Shown here in pieces: positions 53,317-62,000 of a stretch of DNA of 64,000 nucleotides. Both the position numbers and the translations under genes were made by a program. Source of the stretch: Phalacrocorax aristotelis (taxonomy: Eukaryota > Chordata > Aves > Suliformes > Phalacrocoracidae). The stretch's first letter is position 1; each line of letters opens with the position of its first letter. The stretch covers positions 7,687,638 through 7,751,637 of the forward strand of contig NC_134283.1 of NCBI RefSeq assembly GCF_949628215.1, read 5' to 3'. The notes below the pieces were generated by a model. That model did not search any database. It worked only from the letters and a program-made list of their open reading frames with translations, and had not been told where the DNA came from.

Positions 53317-53321
53317 GTTAA
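53317..53321 (+). promoter_or_regulatory. TATA-like element (TTAAA) in CpG island
   Basis: TTAAA is the only AT-rich word in several hundred bases of almost pure G+C, immediately 3' of the CGG repeat. If functional, it would place transcription start near 53345-53355, giving a leader of about 190-200 nt. This is inferred from motif and spacing only. Confidence 0.35.
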
Positions 53322-53346
53322 AGCGCGCGGCGGCGGCGGGGCGGGC

Positions 53347-53374
53347 GCTCGGCGCTCACCGCTCGGCGCTCACC
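53347..53374 (+). repeat. Perfect 14-bp tandem duplication at the presumed start site
   Basis: GCTCGGCGCTCACC occurs twice with no spacer. It lies about 30 bases downstream of the TATA-like element, where transcription would be expected to begin. Confidence 0.9.
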
Positions 53375-53387
53375 TGGGCGCCGCTCC

Positions 53388-53468
53388 ATGGGCTCCGCCG
53401 CCGCGCGGGGCGGGGGCGCGGCGCTGCGGGCCGGCCGCCGGAGCGGCGGCGGGGCAGAGCCCAGGTGA
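53388..53468 (+). other. Upstream ORF 1 in the ADAMTS18 leader (26 codons)
   Basis: The ATG at 53388 opens 26 codons, rich in Gly, Ala and Arg, and ends at TGA 53466-53468, upstream of the main start. The context (TCCATGG) has T at -3 and G at +4, so it is of moderate strength. It is present in the mRNA only if transcription starts upstream of 53388. Confidence 0.5.
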
Positions 53469-53470
53469 CC

Positions 53471-53518
53471 ATGCCGGGGAGCCGGGCTGGCCCGCCGCAC
53501 GCCTCGGGGAGCAGGTAG
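53471..53518 (+). other. Upstream ORF 2 in the ADAMTS18 leader (15 codons)
   Basis: The ATG at 53471 has A at -3 (GACCATGC) and encodes MPGSRAGPPHASGSR, then TAG. It begins two bases after the stop of upstream ORF 1. Its stop ends 24 bases before the main ATG. It is likely in the transcript and could reduce or regulate initiation at the main start. Confidence 0.6.
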
Positions 53519-53542
53519 CACGCACCGGGCGCACGGCGGAAC

Positions 53543-53644
53543 ATGGACTGTCTCCTGCTTGTCGTCTGGACGTTACCTGTTGCGATTCTCAGCGGCAGCT
53601 CCATGCAATTCCCGACTCTCCCGTGGCTTGGAAGCACTGTAAAG
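53543..53644 (+). CDS. ADAMTS18: ADAMTS18 exon 1 (start codon and first half of signal peptide)
   Basis: The ATG at 53543 has A at -3 and G at +4, a strong Kozak context, and is the first in-frame ATG after the GC-rich leader. The exon encodes 34 residues, beginning MDCLLLVVWTLPVAIL and ending STVK. The mammalian protein also has an M-[DE]-C start and a V-[AT]-K end to this exon, as I recall it. The 5' half is hydrophobic, as expected for a signal peptide. To keep frame with exon 2 the exon must end at AAG (53642-53644), which makes the donor GC (53645-53646). The nearby GT at 53649-53650 would shift the frame and give an early stop in exon 2. An in-frame internal Met (residue 21, 53603) is a possible but less likely start. 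Confidence is high for the coding assignment and moderate for the exact donor. Confidence 0.86.
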
Positions 53645-56075
53645 GCAGGTCGAGAGCACGTTCTTTTGCAGTCGCCTAGTGTAATTTCATACCAGGTTAC
53701 TGCACAGTTTCTGGTGCCTTGTCTTTCTGCCTTCCCTTGTCAAGTAAATCTCGCCCAATACTCCTTTTCTCTCTCTCTTTTTTTTTTTTTTTTTTTCTCT
53801 TGCAGACCCTTCAGCTGTGCTGCCTCTGTTGCATGTCTCATGCAGCAACTTTAACCAGTGACAGCATCAGTGAATTGACTCATGGTTTGTATAGCTCTTT
53901 CTGTGTCTGTGTATATGAACATTTGCATGGATGCTTTTTTTGCTGGACTGAGCATTTGAAGGGAAGAAGCCACGGTGTTCGGGGAACATAAAGTGAAAGC
54001 AAGTTGGCTGCTGTGAAATAGCAAAGTGTGGGCAGAGACTAACTTGTTAAGCCCTGTGTGCGAAAGCTGGAAGGAATGATGTGTAACAGCAAAGCAAATG
54101 AATGAGATGGTAAATACAGCCACGTTTCCATGTGCGATTGGGAAGATGGCTGTGTGTATGCAGCCACAGCACCAAAACCTCATGTGTCTTTATGGAAGCG
54201 ATGAGACAAAAGTAATGAAAAGATTCGGGTGGGAGAGCGGAAGAAGCTCTGCAATGCAGGCTAAGGGAAAACAAACCTGGAGGGAAAGGACTGGAGGGAG
54301 TGAGAGCACAGGCGCTGTTTGTTCCCAGGTTGCAGAGACTAACACTTAGATGCTGATGACTTTGGGAAGTTTGAAGTGCAGTGTATGCTTTTTATTGGGT
54401 GCGAGTGGAAACAAAGTACAATAGAGAAGCACACCAGGGTGCAGATAGGAACACCCTCTTGCACCCTACCGTCTGCTCGCTGGGGGATTCCCTCTCTCCA
54501 GCAGCTGCTTGCATTTTTTGGCCACCAGCCTGCTTAGCGTCCTCAGCTTCTGCCATTGATTATCACCACTCGAGGAAAGTGAAAGTTCCTGATGTATTGT
54601 TTCAACTGTCTGAGGGTAAACAACCTATCACTGGTTATGTTTTCAGCTTAATGTGTGTCCAGTGAAGTCTATCCAGGCAGAGATTGATAGTTTTTGCAAC
54701 ATCTGTTACAAGAAGGAGAGGATTTTCTTCTTTTTTTTTTTTAAAGGTGTTATTTTAATTTAGGAAGATAAATGAATTGTTTGCCTGTCAAATGCATGGA
54801 CATCTTTAAGTATTAACAGAGGAATACAGCTCAAAAAATGGAATGGGGTTGGGAAGCAGGTTCTTCAGCATAATTACTCATATAACCAGGAGTAGATGCA
54901 AAGGTCCTAGGTCAGCAAACGGCTAAAATTCAGACCCAGCTTCCAGGATACAAGGAATCTCTGTATGGCTGGATCAACAGCAATGGTAATGTTCTTCAAG
55001 CTAGGCACCTGCTGGTGCAGCTAGCTAAATCATGGCCTCTATTTTTCCTTTCTTAGGTGGTTGTGAGTAGATCTTAGTCTTCTCCTCACAAACAGTTTTG
55101 CAATTTTTCACATATTTTATCCAAAACAATAAACTTCTTTGACATGCAATTAGCAGTGGCTGACTAAAGGTTATTAGGTAGGATGTAATCTCTTTCTGCT
55201 GAAGGTCAGTTACAATTTGAAACCCAGTCTAATCAAGTCACTACAAAGAGATGAGGTCTCACTCAGTTAAGGCATTAATAAATTAATCCTTTAATCCATT
55301 TGAACAAGTGGTACAGTTCTACAAAGTCTCAGTCATGGTTACCCCTACAGTGATATAATATTTGCTGCATTCTTAGGGAAAGAGCAAAACCCTGAGACCA
55401 GAGCAGCCTGTGCATTTGACAGCAATTAATACAGGGGGAGGGGAAAATCTACAGATCTGCTGGTGATGACAAATGTCTTCAGAAGAGCGATTGTGGGAAT
55501 GTTCACAGCTATGCTAGTTAGGCTGTGCCTCTCAGTGGGGCAGAAAGGAAACAAACAGTGTTTGAGAGCCTGTGTGACTTACAGGGGTGAATTTATGCAG
55601 TCAAGCCTATACACACAGAGCCTGCAGAGCTTTCAGGCCATTCCCTACATGAGGGAGTGCTTCATGGTATAGTGAAAGGCTGATGCTTGCCATGTTAGAA
55701 CGACACTTACCGTATTTGTTGGATACAAAAGCTGATGGCTAACTTTTTATTGTTACAGATTATGTATTTGTGACACCTGTCAAAGTGGATTCCAGTGGAT
55801 CGTACATTTCACATGATGTTTTGCACAGTACTAGGAGAAAGAGATCAACTCAGAGTTCAAAGAGTTCTTTGCACTACAAATTTTCAGCATTTGGACAGGA
55901 ACTTCACTTAGAACTTAAACCTTCGACCATTTTAAGCAACAGTTTTATTGTCCAGGTACTCGGGAAAGATGGAGTCTCAAATTCTCAGGAACATGAAATT
56001 GAGCAGTGTTTCTACCAGGGATTTATAAGGAATGATAGCACCTCTTCGGTAGCAATATCTACATGTGTAGGCTTG
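53543..56075 (+). CDS. ADAMTS18: ADAMTS18, 5' portion (exons 1-3 of a multi-exon gene, truncated by the window)
   Basis: ADAMTS18 is a secreted zinc metalloprotease with thrombospondin type 1 repeats that acts in the extracellular matrix. Three exons (53543-53644, 53806-53884, 55759-56075) splice to 498 nt, or 166 codons, with no stop. They cover the signal peptide (about residues 1-51) and the first part of the prodomain. Recognition rests on the stretch starting DYVFVTPVKVDSSGSYISHD (residues 61-80), on SLHYKFSAFGQELHLELKPS (97-116) and on CFYQGFIRND (144-153). These match the ADAMTS18 prodomain much better than the ADAMTS16 one. Residues 86-89 are RRKR, a proprotein-convertase-type basic site near the start of the prodomain. 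N152 lies in an N-D-S glycosylation sequon. The zinc site, cysteine switch, disintegrin-like, TSR and PLAC parts are not in the window, so enzymatic competence cannot be judged. Orthology is recalled from family knowledge and was not tested by alignment. Confidence 0.93.
53645..53805 (+). other. ADAMTS18 intron 1 (short, predicted GC-AG)
   Basis: This 161-nt intron sits between a GC donor (AAG|GCAGGT) and a TCTTGCAG acceptor. The acceptor is preceded by a very long pyrimidine tract that includes 19 consecutive T at 53778-53796. Retaining the intron would keep exon 1 open up to a stop at 53852-53854, but in the wrong frame for exon 2. The length is not a multiple of three. The boundaries come from frame logic and from similarity of the exon 2 peptide to ADAMTS18, and no transcript was available. 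Confidence 0.75.
53778..53796 (+). repeat. T19 tract in the intron 1 polypyrimidine region
   Basis: Nineteen consecutive T lie 9 bases before the exon 2 boundary and form most of the polypyrimidine tract of the acceptor. Confidence 0.93.
53806..53884 (+). CDS. ADAMTS18: ADAMTS18 exon 2 (end of signal peptide, start of prodomain)
   Basis: This 79-nt exon encodes TLQLCCLCCMSHAATLTSDS and then ISELTH, plus the first base of an Asp codon shared with exon 3. The cysteine-rich LQLCCLCC segment followed by a small-residue region and SDS is the hallmark of the ADAMTS18 signal peptide end as I recall it. Cleavage is expected near residues 48-51. The acceptor is the CAG ending at 53805. The donor is ATG|GTTTGT with GT at 53885-53886, rather weak, but it is the one that makes G + AT spell Asp and joins in frame to DYVFVTP in exon 3. 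Confidence 0.9.
53885..55758 (+). other. ADAMTS18 intron 2
   Basis: This 1,874-nt intron runs from GTTTGT to TTGTTACAG. It is ordinary AT-rich sequence containing a T tract near 54730-54743 and no exon, repeat or RNA gene that I can recognise. Open frames inside it, such as 54381-54665, have no protein-like character. Confidence 0.85.
55759..56075 (+). CDS. ADAMTS18: ADAMTS18 exon 3 (N-terminal prodomain)
   Basis: This 317-nt exon encodes residues 61 (split) to 166. It lies between the acceptor TGTTACAG (AG at 55757-55758) and a good donor, TTG|GTAAGT (GT at 56076-56077), and ends in phase 0. The peptide is the Pep_M12B-type propeptide region of ADAMTS18. It contains the basic RRKR site at 86-89, the FSAFGQELHLELKPS core, FIVQVLGKDG, CFYQGFIRNDS with Cys144 and N152, and STCVGL with Cys163 at the end. 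The CFYQG...STC pattern is the conserved ADAMTS and ADAM prodomain signature. In the intact gene the next exon should start with the serine-glycine-leucine-isoleucine region, which I did not find in the window. Confidence 0.95.
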
Positions 56076-59000
56076 GTAAGTGGTTATTTAAAACAAATCA
56101 GCATTAAAAGTATTTTCATACGTGGAATAGTAGCTGAAGGTATGTAATTGATATAATACTCAGGGCACCATACACCATTTGCCGATTTCTCACCAGTTGC
56201 TATTGCATTTAACAGAAGAGGTTCAGTTATAGCCAATCAGCTGCAACATACCCTTGGGATTTTCTGATCACAGTCTTTCAGGAAAAAACCAGAAGACACA
56301 CTGGTAGTCCTAATAATTATCCCATAGCAATTTTCGTATGTTATAGTTTGTGATAGTTTATACATTTTTGCTTGCTCTTAAGTAAATTCTCTTCCTGCCT
56401 TTGTGAACTGCTATGAATAAAGGAAAAAAAAACTCAATCCACAGGCTTGTGAGGGAAAAAAATATTGTACCTAGGGTTCTCAACCGCTTTAATGAAAGGT
56501 GAGTTTTCTAGCTCCGCGGGAGGAGTTATGAACCAATTTCCTTTTGTTTCCTTTGACAATTCCAGCCTTATTTGGTTTTGTAAGTCTTGATTAGTTGATC
56601 TCGTATGAACGTGTTAAGTATTTATCATTGCATGTTTTCCGTTTATGGCTGCCATCCAAGTAAATGAAAAATTACTACTCACAAATGATTTTTTCAAAAT
56701 ACTTTTGACAGTGCTCATTGCCTGCGGAGAACTCTTTACTGATGTAATTCAGAAGAATAATCTGCAGAATTAATAGTTACTGATGTTTTTTAGGCTTAAG
56801 CCCTTGCACTTGCAAAACAACCTCCTAGGGATGCAGATGAAGCAGTGGCATTTAACGGTGTTAGGTGTATGAAGCTATCTCTATGCCTTGTGGTTGACTA
56901 AGTCCGGAGGATATGTTGGGTGACCCTCTAGAAATCTGTTTTGCAAAGGTACTTGTCCATAAGGGCTATTAAACTGTGTGACAGGACCAAAAAAGGAGCA
57001 CTTGAGACACCCAGTGTTTCCTTTGAAATAGTAATCAGTGACTTGAGAAGAGGGTGGCTCATTAGGAAGAGCTGTTGAATACTGGTGACTGGCTGAAGTA
57101 GCCTGGAATATATTTTGAATGCTCTACTCTTTTTCTCAGCAAGTTAGGGGAATTAGTATCTTATAGTTAATTTGAACAGTTGCAAATGTGACTTCGGAGC
57201 AGGTGCCAGGAACTGGGATAAAGCTTTCTTTTGGTTTTTTAAGTTGTGTTTGTAGTGTTGAACTGTTCATGTCGGATGTGCTTAGTTGTTTCTGTGGGAG
57301 TTTCATTTTCACAACTGCTAGCTTTTACCATATTTATTCAGGGGAAAAAAAAAAACCAACCCCATATATGAAATATGAAATAAGTGTTTTCACTTATTGC
57401 AGTGTTCCTCTAAGAGAAGTGCTCTACCTACACACAACGGTTTGGGTGATCTCCCCTGTTTTGGTTTTTAACATGCTTTCTGAGTAAGTGAAGCTGGGCT
57501 TGTCGAGTCTTGTCTGCAGAAGGAAGGTTCAAGTCTGCCTCAGGTCATGGAGAAACAGAATGTGGTGATCTTAACTGAGACTGAAATGGATCTTTTACCA
57601 CTGTCTCGACATAGAGATTGTTATGACTGTTAAGCTTCACTTAGAAAAGATCCAGAAACTGAACAAAAGAGAATAAATACTGTGGCATGAACAAATTTAT
57701 TATGGCAGAACATTTTTCAGTAGCTAGGTTATCACCAGTTAGAATCTCTTTCTTTAATCAGTTCCAAGGTTCAATAGATTTCACATTAAATTAATATTTT
57801 AAACTAGTAAATGTACTAAACCTTTATTTATAATAATCTCCTGCAGAGGTATCCTGAGTAGGTATCACAAATAAAGTGTAATACTTCCTTTCTCCCTGTC
57901 CATTTACTAATTTATGTGCACCTAATGAATCCCAGGCAAATTATCAACAGGATTATTAGTCTTTCAGTTTGTAAGGCTGCCGCCTTAAAAACATGTCGTC
58001 AGCTCTCTGTAATGACAACCACGTCATTTTTTTACTGTGATCCAAATTCAGTAATCATATGTTAAGTCTGGACGCTGTGCTCTGATCAAGAGAACCTTGT
58101 GAAAAGCTTCTATATCCTCTTTGCACCAACTACTTTTGTCACTTGGTTGCCCTTCTTTCCTATTTGCTTTGTTCACTGCAATTAAACCGAAAGTGGTGTT
58201 TCTTCTATATGGTTGGTAGCACTAATCTTTCCATTGTTCCTTTCATTAGCAATAGCTTCTCTACAATAAAACTGCAGTGACCCATTCTTTCAAGCCTGGA
58301 ACACCACAATGTGATTTGGAAGCAATTGCATTTCAATAGACTACAGGGACTCTTTGATCTAATTTTTTGGATGACCTAGAGTATTCAGTCATTCAGCTGT
58401 CTGTTATCTGCCATTGCCTGCAGAGTAGACTTTTGAGAGACTCTATACGAAATGGTTTGTTAGGCAGGATGACCTTAACTTAACACTGGAAAGCAGCAAG
58501 AATTTGTTGCTTTGGTATAGATCTTTTAAGAGATGCGTGTATCTTACTCGTGTTTTAATAGCTTAGTTGACAGTAAGGCCCCATATTTTTATGCTGATTT
58601 GTTGATTTGAGACCGAATGTTTCCATCAGACAACGCAATTGCCTTGGTGCGTCGGAAGGCAAAACTGGATCTATGCTCTTTATCTGAATAAGCACTCTAA
58701 TATATTACGTTAACATTTTTGGCGAATGTGTGCAAGTTTACTATGAGTACTGTCTCTTGCCTTTTCATCATCAAAGTGTTTAGGTACTTCAATTTTCAAC
58801 AGGAAACTTGCTTTCTCCTGTCTTCTGCCCTTCCCTGCTTCAGTCAGCATCCTTTACTTGCTGGAGCATCTGTTATTCAGCAAGAAAAACTTATTTTTCT
58901 TATTTTTTCTTTAAATGAAATTTACTTGTATGCAAGAAGTCTAGTTTAGATCTTCCTAAGTGTGTATTTTACCATCAGGCATTAAGTAGCAGCATCATAC

Positions 59001-62000
59001 TTACTTACATACTTACAATAAAAGAATATGACAGATTTATTAAAATTTAGGCTTATGTTGTACATCTCAGATTTCTCAGTCATTTTATCAAAAATGCTCA
59101 AAAGATGAATGTACTTTTACACCTTCAGAAAACTCTCTGTTCTGGACTATCTGTGGAGAATATGATACATTCTCTCTGAAGAAGTTGTGATAATTTTTTT
59201 CACTTTCATATATTTTGTTAATACATTCTCACTCTTAGGGTGGGGTTTTTTAACTCACACAACTTTGGGTCAATGAGTTCGTTTATGTTAGTAAATACAA
59301 AACTAGTTTCTCTCTTTGGCATCATCTTAATGTGGCCCAAAGAGAAATTAATGCAAAATTTTAAACTCCTTTCTCCACTGATATTCATTATTACTTTGAT
59401 TAAAACTCTTCTGTTACTCTAGCATGACTTCTTGGAGCCTCCTTCAACCCCCCCTGCTCTCCCAATTGATATGTCCAGGCCACTGGTTTGTCTTGCTGCT
59501 TCATCCTCTGTTTATATTTTCCAATTCAGGCTGTTCATTCTTCCCAAATTCAGTTTTTTTCCAAACTCCTGACTTGAGCTAAGTCTTACTTACTGTAATT
59601 ATATGGTTTTATTATTATTATTATTTAGTAATATATTATTACTTATAATTGCCTTTAGCTATCTATTTGGGAGGCAGACCATGCCAAATCCACAGAATGC
59701 AGGGGTTTTTGAGTTTTTCTGAAGGAGATGGTGCTGGCCACTGTTAGAATAAGAAATTATGTTTTAGGACTTGTTCAGTCTGTCCCTATCTGTATTCCTA
59801 CTTCGTCGTTCTTGTGTTATGCTACCTCATCTGCATTAAAAACAGGTGTCTGTTGCAGCTCCACCATCTTTAACTCCTCTTTCATGATGACATCGTCTCT
59901 AAAAGCCCTATTAGTGTCTTCCTAGTTGGTGTATAAACTGTGTGGTGTTTGTCTCTCTTTATATGCCAGTTTTTGTCTCCTTATGTGCTGCTTATATTAA
60001 GTCTATGTGTACATAATCTCTTGTATAAAGTGAGTTGTTTGCAGTCACACAGTAAATCAGGGCAGAATACAAGAGAACCCCAGACTTGTCAGTAGTCCAG
60101 CTGTGTTCTGGAGACATTCTTAGAAGTAATTTATAACTGTGCATTTAGGAGCAGAAGTTGCATTCCCTTTGTGGACAAGAACTCTCTCTTACGAAGCCAT
60201 ATGAGTTTACACAATAGTCCAATAAACAACATAGAAAATAGTGAACATAATGAATGAGTAGTTTATTATACAGTATTTGTGGGGATGTTGCTGCTCTTTG
60301 GTGGAGGAGACAGGTGAGGGTATATAGCAAGTACAAAACATGTGCGCCCAGAGGAAAGAAACCTATGTACAACATAAAGGAACTCTCCTACTGTTACATC
60401 AGAGGAGACGTGCATATTTTGGGTCAAAGAGAAAATCAGTACAGTTAAGTGGAATAGTTCAGGTCCTTTAAAACTATATGATACACAGTTTTATTGTTCA
60501 GGCCAAATTCATCCCTAAGCAAACGCACTAGCACAGGGGCCTGGGGGGCTGCACCTGCTTACACTGGAGGTGAATGTGGGCCATTCTCTCCCTTTTATTT
60601 ACGTACCTCAATTAGAAGAGTGGAGTCAGCTTCATGCACTAGCTAGTGCCCTCCTTTGTTTTTGGTACGATGTGATTGAATCTTTCATTATAAGGGGCCT
60701 CTTTCTCTTGTCTCAAGTTCTGTTATGTTTGTTAGTGTCTAGTCAAGGAAAGAGAAAGAGGAGGGAAGGATGAATCATGTTACACTCACTGAGCTGTCAG
60801 GAGTCTATGACTGGAGAAAGGGTTAGATGTAGCACTGAGAGATAAACAGGAGATGTATTAATTCAATGGAAGCTGTGTGTGCATGTCTGAGGGCAGGACT
60901 TTACTCAAAGTATCAAAGAAGCCACAAAATTAAAGCTTCTTAATGCAGTCTGGCCACTTAAGAGGCAGGCGGGCAAGGCAACTCGTGTACCCATTCTTTG
61001 TAGTCGTTTAATTGCACCCTGTATTAGCATTATTTAAGTTCATGCTAACAACAGCCTCTTATTCCTAGAGCTCACACTTTAAGTCCAATTAAATATGTTG
61101 AGACAAATCCCAAAGTTCTTATGCAGACAAACTCCCATCAAAATCAGTGAGCCAGACTGCTGGTAAAAGTACTAAATAATTGCTGTTCACAATGAGGTTC
61201 CTTTAGAAATGCACAGCTGTAAAAATAGGACAAAACTTGGCCCAGTGGGACCTTGAAGAGAAACTGAGTACAGAACTAGTGATTTGACTCATTCTCAAAA
61301 TTATTTTAGTCCAACCACAAGTCAATATACAAATACTACATTTTCTGCTGTTCTACCAGCACAACATGAAGAGCATCTGCTGTATGAGTTCTCTGACTTT
61401 ATTTATATTCACCCACCATTACATCTCCATCCTTTATAAAACACAAACTGTGTTTTACAGGCTCATAATTTTGTCCACTGTTTTGATGGACATTTTGTCA
61501 TTATTCACTCCATAATATGATAAAGATGAAAATAAAAAAAATCTTTACAAGAGAATGAGGTGACAGTGGGAAAAAGCTGTATTCTTGAAGACATTTTAAA
61601 TTATACTAGACAAGTACAAGACACTGTTTCTGGTCTCAGCCTTGAATTGACTGCTGATGGGGAATGAATTGTGTGATTAGATTATTGATTGCCCTTCTCC
61701 ATATCTGTCTGATAAGCTTTCTGTTTAACTCTCGCTTTAGCTCTGCAAGACAAAGACAGTGTTATCCCAGGCATTTTGACCGTACTGATTCCTGATGGGT
61801 AAGAAATGGAATTAAAGAGAATTAACGATGGAGAAATAATCTATTACTTTTCCTGTCCCCTGGAAGTAGAGGTTGCATTTCTTCCAGGTTTGATGTTAAA
61901 AAGACCTGGAACCCTTGAACATATATAGAGGGAATACTGCGTCACTGAGAGTACTTTGGCTCTGTCAGCCTGAGTGCAGTGGGCTCTGGGTGTAGAACAG

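Larger units (their letters stand above)
52940..53560 (+). promoter_or_regulatory. CpG-island promoter and 5' leader of ADAMTS18
   Basis: The sequence changes abruptly from AT-rich flank to very GC- and CpG-dense DNA, covering the region just upstream of and around the ADAMTS18 start codon. GC-box-like tracts, an inverted CCAAT box (53177-53181) and a TATA-like TTAAA (53317-53321) lie within it. Milder GC enrichment begins near 52660. The edges are judged by eye. The many open frames on both strands here reflect low stop-codon density in GC-rich DNA and are not genes. Confidence 0.88.

Noticed and set aside
52579..53679. Long overlapping frames on both strands around the CpG island (up to 262 codons)
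   Set aside because: Stops are rare in GC-rich DNA. The frames are Pro/Ala/Arg/Gly low complexity, overlap each other, and several lack ATG. They are shadows of the promoter and leader.
53645..53854. Continuation of the exon 1 frame through intron 1
   Set aside because: It runs into a poly-Phe stretch from the T tract and reads exon 2 in the wrong frame. The LQLCCLCC peptide typical of ADAMTS18 is in another frame, so an intron is required.
56076..56147. Continuation of the exon 3 reading frame past the GTAAGT
   Set aside because: The sequence after VGL no longer resembles ADAMTS18 and a strong donor lies exactly where the family similarity ends, so this is intron read-through.
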